A stretch of DNA of 46,042 nt, taken from Parvularia atlantis. Lineage: Eukaryota > Opisthokonta > Rotosphaerida. Shown here in pieces: positions 1 through 9,141 of this stretch. The translations under genes and the position numbers were made by a program. Every line of letters starts with the position of its first letter. Within the stretch, counting starts at the first letter, position 1. The stretch lies in contig CALSCO010001228.1 of NCBI GenBank assembly GCA_943704415.1, positions 1 through 46,042 of the forward strand. Direction: 5' to 3'. The notes under the pieces were generated by a model. It did no database searches, had not been told where the DNA came from, and saw only the letters and a program-made list of their open reading frames with translations.

Positions 1-84
1 GCCCAGCCTGAGATCAAGGAATGGCTGAAGGAGCTGTGCGACATACTCGTTCACAGGTGCACTGTCAAGGCGCAAAGCAAGTGA
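1..84 (+). CDS. 3' end of an unidentified gene (partial)
   Basis: An open frame runs from the left edge to TGA at 82-84 and ends in ...CTVKAQSK. Third positions are mostly G or C (about 21 of 27), as in the confident genes here, which is the main reason to call it coding. It is too short to assign a family. The opposite strand can also be read open across this stretch, so the call is weak. What follows (85-208) holds no clear coding sequence. Confidence 0.35.
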   Translation, partial: AQPEIKEWLKELCDILVHRCTVKAQSK

Positions 85-208
85 TTTGAATCGGACTCTC
101 TGCTTGTCACGGTGGCAAGGTGACGTAACTCAGGCCAGCCCATCGCCTAGCACCACCACCACACACTCGTAAACGCACGACACGCCGACTCACGCATCGC
201 CGCACCAC

Positions 209-390
209 GTTGATCCGCTTGAGCCGCATCCGCTCCTGGATCTGCTTGGCATTGTCGTAGTCCTCGCGCCTGCGCCGCCGCCCGCCCGCCGCCCGCCGCG
301 CGGTCAGCCGCATCGCGGGCAATCACCAGCTGTCGCTGAGCGCTGTGTACGGCACGCTGCTCGTGACATCATGCCCCCTTTGCGCCCGCC
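209..390 (-). CDS. Exons of an unidentified gene (partial)
   Basis: Two short exons on the minus strand are joined by an intron starting gtgattgc and ending ctgac...cgcag (about 326 to 270). The joined frame reads ...VPYTALSDSW then REDYDNAKQIQERMRLKRIN. The second part resembles the UVR-type helix seen in several unrelated scaffold proteins (acidic, with the core DYDNAK). Codons are strongly GC3-rich. The next donor lies near 206-208, and where the gene goes after that is unclear: it may continue off the left edge or end near the convergent plus-strand gene. Its start, between about 390 and the Rab gene at 612, is also unclear. Confidence 0.45.
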
Positions 391-611
391 GCTCGCCGCG
401 GTGGGCCTATGGTCCCGCCCTGCACTTTCTTGGCTCGCGCGGCCTCCTTAGCCGGCCACGTCCGCTGCACGCGCGCGCGCGACCTCGTCCGCCTCACTCG
501 TCCACAAGCCCTCCGCACGTGCACCCGCACTTGCATCCAATGCGCCGGACCGTCTCACGCACGGCTGGCTCGGGCCCGCGCGCCGTCACGCCCGCGCGCC
601 ACGTGGACGAG

Positions 612-1573
612 ATGCCCATCGCCAAGGTCATCGTCGTGGGCGAGCCGATGACGGGTGCGCACGCGCGGATTCTGCGCCGCGCTGCCGCTGCGCTGACGTT
701 GGCCGTGCCCAGGCAAGACGAGCATCGCCCAGCGCTACACGTACGCGGCCTGCGCGCCCAACTACAAGGCGACCGTCGGCGTCGACTTTTTCTCCAAGAT
801 CGTGAACGAGGGCTCGCGGCCGTTCCAGCTGCAGGTGCGGTACGGCGCGCGCGTGGTGCACTGTGCTGACAGCGCGTCGGGCGCGGCAGATGTGGGACCT
901 CGCGGGCCAGGAGCGCTTCAACGCGATGACGCACATCTACTACCGCGAGGCGCTGTTCTGCATTCTCGTGTTTGACGTGACCAGCAGGCGCTCGTTCGAG
1001 AAGCTGCAACATTGGCGGGTGTGCGCGCGCTGCTGTGGCGCGACGTGCACTGACTTTGCGCACAGAATCAGCTCAACGTGCAGGGGCGCCTGAGCGATGG
1101 CCGGCCCATCCCGTGCGTGCTGATCGGCAACAAGGTGCGCATCCGAGGCGTGCATGGAAGCCGCTGATCGCGGGCGCGCACGCAGTGCGACGTCGACCCG
1201 ATCAAGTGGAGCGTGACTGAGGACAACATGGATGAGTTTTGTGCCCGCAACGACGTCGCCAAGTGGTGCGCGCGCACGCAGTGGGCGGCTGCGCCTGGCA
1301 GCGCGACTCACCCGGCACGCGGCGGCGCACAACAGGTTCCTCGCGTCGGCCAAGGAAAGCATCAACGTCGACGAGTCGATGGGCTTCGTGGTCGAGTCGC
1401 TCGCGGCCGACTACGACCACCTGCGCCGCCCGCCCACACCCGCGCAGCTGAGCGAGACGGTCGTGTTGCAGGCGACGTCGCTGGGCGTGCGCGAGGGCTA
1501 CAACGGACGGGCGAGCACGGACTCGTGCGCGTCGGGCGCCGGCAGCGCGCCGGGTGGGTCATGCGCGTGCTAG
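612..1573 (+). CDS. Rab GTPase, Rab32/38-like
   Basis: Small GTPase of vesicle traffic. The Rab32 group serves lysosome-related organelles, mitochondria-linked membranes and autophagy. Six exons are predicted: 612-654, 713-834, 890-1018, 1066-1134, 1186-1265 and 1336-1573. The spliced protein shows the P-loop GEPMTGKT, switch I threonine in YKATVGVDFF, WDLAGQERF, NKCD and SAK. The insert after switch II (NVQGRLSDGRPIP), and DNMDEFCARNDVAKW before the SAK box, are typical of Rab32. The protein ends in CAC, a CXC geranylgeranylation motif, which fixes the C-terminus. The start is the first ATG in frame before the P-loop, 6 bp after a CACGTG box (599-606). Introns are 48-70 bp, all starting GTGYG. 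Family assignment is strong; the exact subfamily is inferred. Confidence 0.93.
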
Positions 1574-1850
1574 CGGAGCTGAGGCGGTGTCGGCAAAACA
1601 AAACTTCTTCTTGTATCCTCGGCGGTGGGTTGAACGAAACTGAGTCCGTGACTTGCAGCTGCACGTCCAACTGGACGACTCGCGTGCCGGTTGCGTTGCG
1701 GATGGTCTGAGCAGGCCTCGTCTGCTGATCCTGCACGGCCTGAGCGGCGGCGGCAGCAGCATTGTCCGACGTCTGGGCCGCCTCGCTCGCCATCCGCTGT
1801 GCTGGCGTCCATGCCGACAGTAACTCTCGTGCGATCAGTGAAAACCCGCC

Positions 1851-2339
1851 ATGGACGGCGTTGTGCGGCGGCTCGTCTCGGCGCGGCCCGCAGTGCTCGT
1901 GCCCGTGCGCGGTGCGTGCGCGCTCGGTGGGCCCGGCCGTGCCGGTGCTGAGCAGCGTGCGCGCGCCAGGCAAGAAGCGCTACTTTGTGAACCCGGAAAA
2001 GTTCCCGCTGACGATCGTGCACACAAACGGGGCCACGATCAAGTCGTTCACGCTCAACCCGACCAAGCCCGTCTGGCGCCTCACGTGCGCGCGTGCCGGG
2101 CGGCGTGCTGTGCGGTGCTGCTGACACCGGGCAACCGCATGCGCGTGCTCGCCCGCCCGTGTCGCAGCGTCGACAGCTACAACCACCCGTTCTGGCAGCA
2201 CCACTGGCAGTACGACAAGGACGCCAAGGAGGAGGCGGTCGACACGGGCGCCGAGTCGGCGACGCTGACCGACGAGCAAAAGTCGATGCTGGACGACATC
2301 CTGCAGAGCGGCAAGGGCCCGCGGCGGCGCGTGTCGTGA
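1851..2339 (+). CDS. Mitochondrial ribosomal protein bL31m-like
   Basis: Small ribosomal protein of the mitochondrial large subunit. Three exons are predicted: 1851-1911, 1970-2084 and 2168-2339. After a short basic, arginine-rich leader (MDGVVRRLVSARP, a likely targeting peptide), the body reads KKRYFVNPEKFPLTIVHTNG, then a Lys/Pro segment, then VDSYNHPFWQ. The pattern 'short strand, LSNG/TNG turn, Pro-Val-x-x-L, then NHPxW' is that of fungal and protist bL31m. The tail is acidic and helical. The protein is about 115 residues. A TGTACA palindrome lies 14 bp after the stop. It converges on the PDRG1-like gene. Assignment rests on short motifs only. Confidence 0.7.
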   Translation: MDGVVRRLVSARPAVLVPVRGACALGGPGRAGAEQRARARQEALLCEPGKVPADDRAHKRGHDQVVHAQPDQARLAPHVRACRAACCAVLLTPGNRMRVLARPCRSVDSYNHPFWQHHWQYDKDAKEEAVDTGAESATLTDEQKSMLDDILQSGKGPRRRVS

Positions 2340-2352
2340 TGTGGGTCTGCAG

Positions 2353-2358
2353 TGTACA
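2353..2358. promoter_or_regulatory. TGTACA 3'-flank element (bL31m/PDRG1)
   Basis: Palindrome 14 bp past the bL31m stop and 45 bp past the stop of the convergent gene. One of eight such sites in 3' flanks (also 3311-3316, 3344-3349, 12630-12635, 14152-14157, 29873-29878, 33347-33352, 39136-39141). Proposed 3'-processing or mRNA-control element. Confidence 0.45.
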
Positions 2359-2402
2359 TTGCCCAGCGGCAGGGCATTGCGCAGCACACGGCGGCGCCCG
2401 CC

Positions 2403-2953
2403 TCACAACCCCTTGCCCTGCCGCTGCGCCTCCCACAGCAGTGCCAGCCGCTGCCGCTGCTCGCCGAGCTCGTGCAGCGTCTCGCTGCATCGGTCGTCGA
2501 CTGCCGCAGATGCGTGCGAACGTGCCGCACGCGTGAGCATGGCGCGGACGGCACCGCGAGCACGCGCACCCTCCGACGCGACGCTGAGCGCGCGCGCCTT
2601 GCTGACCTTCATGAACATGTCGCCGTGGATGACCCACACTTTCTCTGCGGTCGCGAGGCACGTGTCAAGCCATGGCTATTGCTCGCGGCGCACGCGCCCG
2701 CACCGTTCGACTGCCGCTTGAGCGCCTGCTCGGCCAGCTCGCTCTCGCGCGCCTGCTGCTTGACGACGCGCGTCTGCACCGGCGTGAGCCGCATCCGAGT
2801 TTGATCCGGGGGAGCACACCATCTGTTCGATCTCTTGCAGCTCGGCCAGCACGCCGTCCACGCGCAGCCGCTCTGCATCGGCGCGTTCAGCACCGCGCTC
2901 GCGTGGGCGAGGAGCCGCGGCGAACCTTGCGCGCGATGTGTTGTCGTCTCCAT
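2403..2953 (-). CDS. PDRG1/prefoldin-like coiled-coil protein
   Basis: Small helical protein of the prefoldin-beta type, like PDRG1 of the R2TP/prefoldin-like complex that helps assemble RNA polymerases and PIKK kinases. Five exons are predicted. The first is METTTHRAQ plus a split Glu codon (2953-2926). The product is a long N-terminal helix, then KVWVIHGDMFMKV, matching the 'VWVCFGNMFIK' hairpin that marks PDRG1, then a second coiled coil ending EAQRQGKGL. About 110 residues, close to the usual PDRG1 size. The introns carry GTGCG or GTGTG donors, except the first, which begins gttcgcc. Start codon 2953 lies only about 20 bp from the divergent plus-strand start at 2974. Confidence 0.72.
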
Positions 2954-2973
2954 ATGAGGTGAATTACAAGTGG

Positions 2974-3302
2974 ATGGTCAAGTGGCTGCAGAGGCAGCGC
3001 AACAAGCAGCGCCTGTTTGTGGCCTCGATGCTCGTCTGCGCGCTCGCCGCCTGCGCCACCGTCGCCTACCCGTGCGCCTTGGCCGCCTGCGTGCCGCCGC
3101 CACGGATGACAGCTCACGCGGACATGCGTTGCAGGGCCGTCATCAGCCCGGACCCGCAGATGCAGCGCCGCCGACAGCACATGCGCAAGCTCGTGTGTCC
3201 TCCTGCGGGGCACGTGGGCGCCGCGCATCGCTGAGGCCGCGCGCACGCCCCGTGCAGCACCAAGCCACGAGCGACGAGCACGACAAATACCCGCGCGAGT
3301 GA
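2974..3302 (+). CDS. Small single-pass membrane protein, unknown
   Basis: Predicted exons 2974-3071, 3135-3192 and 3258-3302 give a 66-residue protein. It has a basic N-terminus (MVKWLQRQRNKQR), one hydrophobic helix at about residues 14-34, then a basic cytosolic or matrix segment (QMQRRRQHMRK) and an acidic tail DEHDKYPRE. I do not recognise the family. Size and layout resemble small mitochondrial inner-membrane or ER accessory subunits. ATG 2974 was chosen because no earlier ATG is in frame; the open frame to its left begins only with GTG. The splices keep one frame throughout, which supports reality. TGTACA follows 9 bp after the stop. Confidence 0.6.
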
Positions 3303-3445
3303 CGCCGACCTGTACAAGACCATGTTGCGCGCCCCCGCGCGAGTGTACAGCCCGCACATTACACGCCGCATGCGCGCATCCGCCCCGGCCCGCGCACAGC
3401 GGCGCGCAGGGTTTCGATAGAGCAACTGTGGTTACACGCCCATGC

Positions 3446-4508
3446 TCACTTGCGCGCCTTGGCACGCGCCTCGCTTAGCGCCTTGTTGTACGTCTCGCTC
3501 TGCTTGTCGTACTTGGACGAGACCTACGCGGGCGTGAACCTGGAGATCGCGCGCGCGGCCACACAAAAAGGCGCACACCTCGGCGATCGCGCGGCTCTCC
3601 TGCGCCTCGAGGTCGGACAGCAGCTGCTGCAGCTTGGTCGCCGACAGGCTCACGTACACCTCCTGCCGACGCGGCGCGCGGCACATGAGCCACACACCAC
3701 GGCTTGCACGCGCACGTGCACCTTGCTCGCGTTCTCGCGGATCTCGACCTCGCGCTCCTGCAGCACAAACGTCAGGTTGGACGAGTTGTTCTGGTACTTC
3801 CAGTTGTACTGCACAAAGAGCGGGATCTCGGTGTCGCGCAGCACGCGGATGAGCTTGCCTACGGCAGCCGTTTTGCGTTAGCGCCATCGCACACACACGC
3901 CCGCAGCGGCAGCGCACGCACGCGACGTCGTGTCGTCGATCTTGGCCTTGCCGTCCTTGGGCTGCACCAGCTTGGCCGGGAACTTGCCGACGATGCCTTC
4001 GCACTCGCCCTGTGCGCGCCGCCGCCGCCGCCGCGCCGTAGCCGTGAGATCGCCAGCAACCGGTGCGCGGGAGGCGGCGCACCACCCACAGCTCGTCCGA
4101 CATCTTCTTCGTCACCGTGATCGTCTCGCCCTTGAGGAACATCAGGTCGTCGTCCGTCTTGGCGACATGGTCGGCCACGGCCACGTACAGGTTGGACGTC
4201 GCGCCTGTCGTGCGCCCGCTCCGTGTCGGCGCGACAAAAACAAGCGGCGCGCTCGCGCGGGACGCACCCTTGACGTACTCGGCCTCGTACAGCGTGTACT
4301 TCTGGTGGCTCTCGTTGCCAAACAGCTGGGCCACCATCGCCTTGACCACGTCGGCCACGGTCGTCTTGGTCGAGACGGGCACGCGCTGCGCAAGTGGTCG
4401 TGGGCCGCGCGGCTTCTCGACGAAAGGCGCGCGCACCTGGTAAAAGTCCTTCACGCTCTCGCCCGTCACCACGTACACGCCGATCACCGTCTGCAGCGTC
4501 GCCGACAT
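3446..4508 (-). CDS. SH3-domain coiled-coil protein
   Basis: Six exons predicted: 4508-4268, 4204-4083, 4009-3922, 3858-3722, 3662-3579 and 3523-3446. Residues about 1-80 form a ubiquitin-like, RA-type fold by eye (VIGVYVVTGES..., TTVADVVKAMVAQLFG). Residues about 83-140 are an SH3 domain: NLYVAVADHVAKTDDDLMFL, KGETITVTKK, DELWVGE, GIVGKFPAKLV. A beta-rich middle (PLFVQYNWKYQNN) and a charged coiled-coil tail (LQQLLSDLEAQESRAIAEVS...) follow. About 250 residues. SH3 domains bind proline-rich ligands, so a cytoskeletal or signalling scaffold role is inferred. No catalytic domain is seen. Minus-strand introns are 55-73 bp with GTGYR donors. Confidence 0.75.
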
Positions 4509-4661
4509 CGCTCCGTCCGCCCGTCCGCTGCCCTGCGAGACGGTGCACCGCGCGCCCGCTCAGTCAACAGAGCGCCCACTCCGCGGCCACGCTGGGAGGC
4601 GCACGTCTGAAATTGAGCGAAAAAAGAGCTTGCAAACCGTGACAACAAGCATCTATCGATT

Positions 4662-6232
4662 TCACCCGCGACGGCGCTCATACAGCGTCTGCGCGACGTC
4701 GTCGACGAACGACACGGGCACGTCGCCGCCGAGCCGCCGCACGATGCGCTCGAGCATGACGTCGTTGAGCAGGTACGGCGGGCAGCGCGGGTGCACGGGC
4801 GGCCGCGTGCCTTCAGGCGTGAGCGGTCGCGCGCCTTCAGGCGTGAGCGGCCGCGTGCCTTCAGGCGTGGCAGAGGGCTCCGTTTTCCCAAGCGGGCGCG
4901 GGCGCTTGGCGTGCGTCGGCGCCGGGTTGAGCGGCTCGCGCGGGCACAGAGCCACCAGCTCGGCCTGGAGCTGGCGAAAGTACGCGAGCTCGTCCCAGAA
5001 CTCGCGCGGCTGCCCGTCGAGGTGGCGCTGCAACTCGGCCGCCGCGAGATCGTAGATGGTGTAGTCGTGCTTGACGAGCTCGCGCAGCTCGGCCAGCTCC
5101 TCGGGCGTGTGCTCGATCTTGGCGCCACAGAGCACGCGCTTGCCGTCCCAGCGGCGCTGCTCGGTGCACGCGTCGAGCAGGGGCAGGTACAGGATGTCCT
5201 CAAACGACCACCCAAACATGCGCTTGAGCAGCACAAGCGACTCGTCAAAGCGCTCGACGACGAGGATGAGCGCAAACTGCTGGTGCCCGCCCGCGAGGTA
5301 CTGCTGCATGTCGGCGTCGGTGTAGAGGCCGAGGTCGGTCGCGAGCGTGCGCCACTTGGGCCGGGTGACGTTGGCGTGGAGCATTGCGACGGCGCTCGAC
5401 GTGGCGTAGGCGGGCTGGTGCAGGTAGTACCACTCGGACAGGAGGCGCTTGACCGGGTCGCGCACGATCGTGATGAAGCGCGCGCCGGGCACGCGGGCCC
5501 GGTACCAGCCCATGATCTCGACAAAGTTGTGCCCGCCCGGGAAGGTGAAGTGGTGGTACATTGAGATGTCGGCCGGCCGCGCCCAGCGCTCGAACGCGAA
5601 CCAGATGTAGTGCAGCGCGGGGACGAAGAAGCGCAGGCCGTGGCGCACGCCGAAGCGGAAGAGCAGCGACGACATGGTCGTCGAGGCCGTCTTGTGCGTC
5701 TTGAAGAAGACGACTTTGGTGACGGCGCCGGTGCACAGCGGTGCCGCGGACGCCGCCCACCCGCTCGTGTTGGCCGCGAGCCCGACACACGCGGCGCAGG
5801 CGGCCGCATCGGGCAGCGGCTGCGGCGGCTCGCTGTCGGGCACGGGCGCGAGGCTCGGCTCTGCACATGTGGCGCGCGATCAGCCTGCGATCGATCTGCG
5901 CGCCACACGGACGCACTGGGCACGCGCACGTCGCCCCAGCCCGGATTGAACTTGTGCAGGCTGACGGCGTACGTCGTCGTGGCCGTCACGTTGCGCCGGT
6001 ACGCGATCATCTCGGGCGAGGCCTGCAGCTCGACAAAGACTGGCGCGCCGTCGCCCGCGATCACGGCCTCGACGTCTGCGCTGGCCGTCCACGTCCGCCG
6101 CCCGTCCGGATCGTCATCGATCGCGCCGATCGCGCCGTCGCCGGCCTCGCCCGCGCCGCGCCACGCGCGCCACGCCAGCGCCAGCAGCACGACGGCGGCG
6201 CACGCGACGAGCAGCCGCGCCGTCCTCGACAT
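4662..6232 (-). CDS. Galactose-3-O-sulfotransferase family (Gal3ST)
   Basis: Golgi type II membrane enzyme that transfers sulfate from PAPS to the 3-OH of galactose on glycolipids or glycans. Two exons: 6232-5917 and 5860-4662, about 504 residues. It has an N-terminal signal anchor (LLVACAAVVLLALAW), a stem, then the PAPS 5'-phosphosulfate loop KTHKTASTTMSSLL and the 3'-phosphate loop ITIVRDPVKRLLSEWYY. The order and spacing fit family PF06990. The splice at 5916/5861 gives DVRVPKPSLAPVPDSEPP and keeps frame. The C-terminal third carries a 24-bp tandem repeat encoding PEGTRPLT-like units (about 4795-4870). It is divergent from the exchanger gene; the 105-bp gap has two CACGTG boxes (6246-6251, 6274-6279). 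Confidence 0.88.
4795..4870 (-). repeat. 24-bp tandem repeat in the sulfotransferase gene
   Basis: About three copies of a 24-bp unit containing ccttcaggcgtgagcgg. Each encodes a PEG[TA]RPLT-type octapeptide in a Pro-rich linker near the C-terminus. The copies are nearly identical, so expansion is probably recent. Confidence 0.85.
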
Positions 6233-6337
6233 TCGAGGCCAGCGTCACGTGGCGAGGAGTGTGACGGTGCGGCCACGTGCCGCGCGGGCTCCCCCTCGAT
6301 CACGCGCCCGTTCTCACGTCTCCTCTCGCCCTCGCAG

Positions 6338-7451
6338 ATGGAGGTCTCGGCCGCTGTTGGCGTGAGCAACTCGGTGCCGTTCATGGCCATGTTCATCGCG
6401 CTGTTTGCGTGCGTCGTCGTCGCGTGGTTCTGGCGCAGCCGCGACATTACCTTCGTGCCCGAGTCGGGTGCGTGCACATGCACTCGCGTGCGCGATGCGG
6501 GCGGCTGAGCGGCGGCGTGGCGAACGCACGCCAGGCATCTTCATCGCCGTCGGCGTGCTCATCGGCGGCATCAACTACGGCATCCAGCCCGGTGCGCGCG
6601 CCGCCGCTGAATCGCTGGTCGCTGATCAGCGGCGACGCAGGCGTGCCGCTCACCATCTTCGACCCGGCCCTGTTCCTCTACGGCTTCCTGCCCGTGATCA
6701 TCTTCGAGGCCGGGTACTCGATGAACAAGGTGCCGCACCACGCGCAGAACGCGGTGCAGCACTGACGCCGTACCGCCGGACAGCGCGAGTTCTTCAACAA
6801 CATCGGCATCATCAACAACCTCGCCATTGCCGGTACGGTCATCTCCACGCTCATTGTCGGCTACGGCCTGTACTGGTTCGAGCAGCTGGGCATCTTCACG
6901 ATGGACGGCACGCCGCTGGTGCGCATGCGCTGACCACTATGGCTGCAAATGCTCAGCGCCGGCCTCGCGCAGGTGCCGCTGCTCTTTGGCTCGATCATCT
7001 CGGCCATCGACCCCGTCGCGACGCTCGTCGTCTTCAGCTCGCTCAACGTGCGCGACCGTGCTCACACGCGGCGCAGCCCTGATGCCACCCCGCGAGCGCA
7101 GGTCGACCGCACGCTGTACTCGATCGTCTTTGGCGAGAGCGTGATGAACGACGCGGTCGCCGTCGCGCTGTACCAGACCTTTGCGAGCTTCCTCGGGCTG
7201 GACGGCTTTGGCACGTCGGAGCTGTTTGAGGCGCTCGGGTGCGGCGGCGTGCGCGGCGCTGCGCCGGCGCACTGACACGCGCTTGGTCGGCACAGCCTCT
7301 TCATCGCCAAGTTTCTCGGCTCATTTTGCGTCGGCCTGCTCATCTCGTTCATGGTGTCCAAGTTCCTGAAGCACTGCTACGTCGAGTACAACTACATGGT
7401 GCTGGCGATGTGCGTGCGCGGGTCCGCATCGCGAGAAGTGCGGGCGCCATA

Positions 7452-7525
<74 letters not shown>

Positions 7526-8753
7526 GCGCAGGTTCTCATGCACGGCGTACATCGTCTACAACCTGTGCGAGAGCATCATGCTCTCGGGCATTCTCGGCGT
7601 GTTTTTCTGCGGCATGGGCCTCAAGCACTACGCCTTCTACAATGTCTCACACTCGTCGCAGCACGCAAGCGAGGACTTCCTCAAGACGGTGCGCGGTGGT
7701 GCGGTGTGCGGGCGTGCGCGCGGGCTCACGCAGAGGTGCGCAGCTCGCGTTCCTGGCCGAGTCGGTCATCTACGTGTACCTGGGCATGTCGTTCTTCGAC
7801 GTGGCGCTGCTGTGGAATGCGCAGTTCATCGCGTGGTCGGTCGCGCTCTGTCTGGTGCGCGCCTCTGAGTGCTGGACTGCGCCAACTGACGCCTTGCCAG
7901 ATCGGCCGCGCGCTCAACGTGTTCCCGCTCGTGTTTATCACCAACTATTTCCGCGTCAAGAAGATCTCCCTCAAGTTCCAGGTGCGCCCGCACCCGCGCG
8001 CTGCTCGCTCTGACCCACGAGTACACGACGCAGTTCCTCGCGTGGTTCTCGGGCCTGCGCGGCGCCATCGCCTTTGCGCTCTCGCTGCTCATCCCCGTGG
8101 GCGTCGACGGCGTGCAGCAGGGCAGTAAGGACATGATCGTCGCCGCGACCCTGTTTATCGTCGTCAGCACGACGCTGTTCATCGGCGGCTCGACGCCCTC
8201 GATGCTGCGCCTGCTCAACATCAAGATGGGCGACGTTGTGACGGAGGAGGTGCGCCGCGCCCCGATGCCGCGCTGCCAGCGGTGCTGACCGAACGACGTG
8301 CGCGATCGCAGGAGATCCGCGCCTTTGCGGACGAGGACCGCGCCGTCCTGATGCACAAGTCGCTGCACGGGCGCTGGCACAGCCTCGATCGCAACTTTCT
8401 TATGTGCGCGCGCCCTGCCCGCGCCGCGCGCACTGAATCGCATCGCATCGCAGGCCGTTCCTGAGCAACCGCGACGTCGGGCTCATGCACCAGGACAGCG
8501 GCTATTTGCCGCGGGTGCGCCGCGTGCTCTGCTCTGCTGCGGGCGCTCGGTCTGCTCACGCATGCACACGCAGCTAAGGCGATCGGACGCGGAAGTGGAC
8601 ATGCCGACCGAAAAGGCGCGGCTGATGGACGGTGCGCGGGTGCTCTCGCGCGCTGCAGGCTCACGCTGACCGCGCCGTCGCGAGCCAGACAGCGTCACCT
8701 ACGGCGCCGTCGCGGGCAGCAACGGCAGCGCCTCCACCAACGCCAGCCTTTGA
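6338..8753 (+). CDS. Na+/H+ exchanger, NHE8-like CPA1 family
   Basis: Membrane antiporter that exchanges Na+ or K+ for H+, most like the organellar NHE8 group. About 15 exons. Spliced segments include FDPALFLYGFLPVIIFEAGY, REFFNNIG, LLFGSIISAIDPVATLVVF, VFGESVMNDAVAVALYQTF and WFSGLRGAIAFALS. Asn-Asp in GESVMNDAV is the ion-binding pair of electroneutral exchangers. About 11-12 membrane helices are followed by a short polar tail ending ...STNASL. One intron (from about 7410) holds a 70-bp (AC)n tract. The ATG at 6338 directly follows ctcgccctcgcag, which looks like a 3' splice site, so a 5' exon may exist. It ends 389 bp before the SART1 stop, tail to tail. Confidence 0.9.
7454..7523. repeat. 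(AC)35 microsatellite in an exchanger intron
   Basis: About 70 bp of pure AC dinucleotide repeat within the intron that follows the ...YNYMVLAM exon. It ends right beside the acceptor (acgcgcgcag). On the opposite strand it makes a false open frame of alternating Val/Cys. Confidence 0.95.
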
Positions 8754-9141
8754 CTCTTCACATCTTTGTTTCCTTCACGTGCTTTGCGCGATTACAATGG
8801 TTGTGGGGCTTGCGGGATGGACTGTCGAGGGGGGGGTTGGTGCACGGCGTCGCTGGCCAACTTGCAAACAACTTTTGAGAAAATAAAGTCCGCCAGCCAG
8901 TTGTCCGCCGGAACGGCCCGCGCGACCGTGCAGATGCAACTCGAGGGCATCGAAGCTAAGCGAAGCAAGACCCAGCCCGACGGCCACGAGCGACGTCCGC
9001 CTGGCCGTGCAGGCTCGCGTGACGTCCGACGACGACGTCGAGCATGCGCCACAAGCTGCACCACCTCGCCCACATCTCTCTGGTTTTACACAATGTTCCT
9101 TTTTTTTTTTTTTTTTTTTTTTTTTTTGTTGTTGGCTCCGG
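8754..9141. other. Convergent intergenic region with a T28 tract
   Basis: The space between the exchanger stop and the SART1 stop is more AT-rich than its surroundings. A 28-base T run lies at 9100-9127; on the SART1 strand this is an A tract starting 15 bp past the stop. A plus-strand frame at about 8820-9090 reads ...LANLQTTFEKIKSASQLS..., which looks protein-like. However, its codon use is unlike that of the confident genes and it has no recognisable match or clean start, so I do not call it a gene. Confidence 0.6.

Noticed and set aside
7321-7552. Minus-strand frames of alternating Val-Cys
   Set aside because: Translation of the (AC)n repeat inside an exchanger intron; no other coding sign.
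9100-9127. Poly(T) as the tail of a retrotransposon or processed pseudogene
   Set aside because: No reverse transcriptase, target-site duplication or intron-less copy is next to it; the adjacent SART1 gene is fully spliced.
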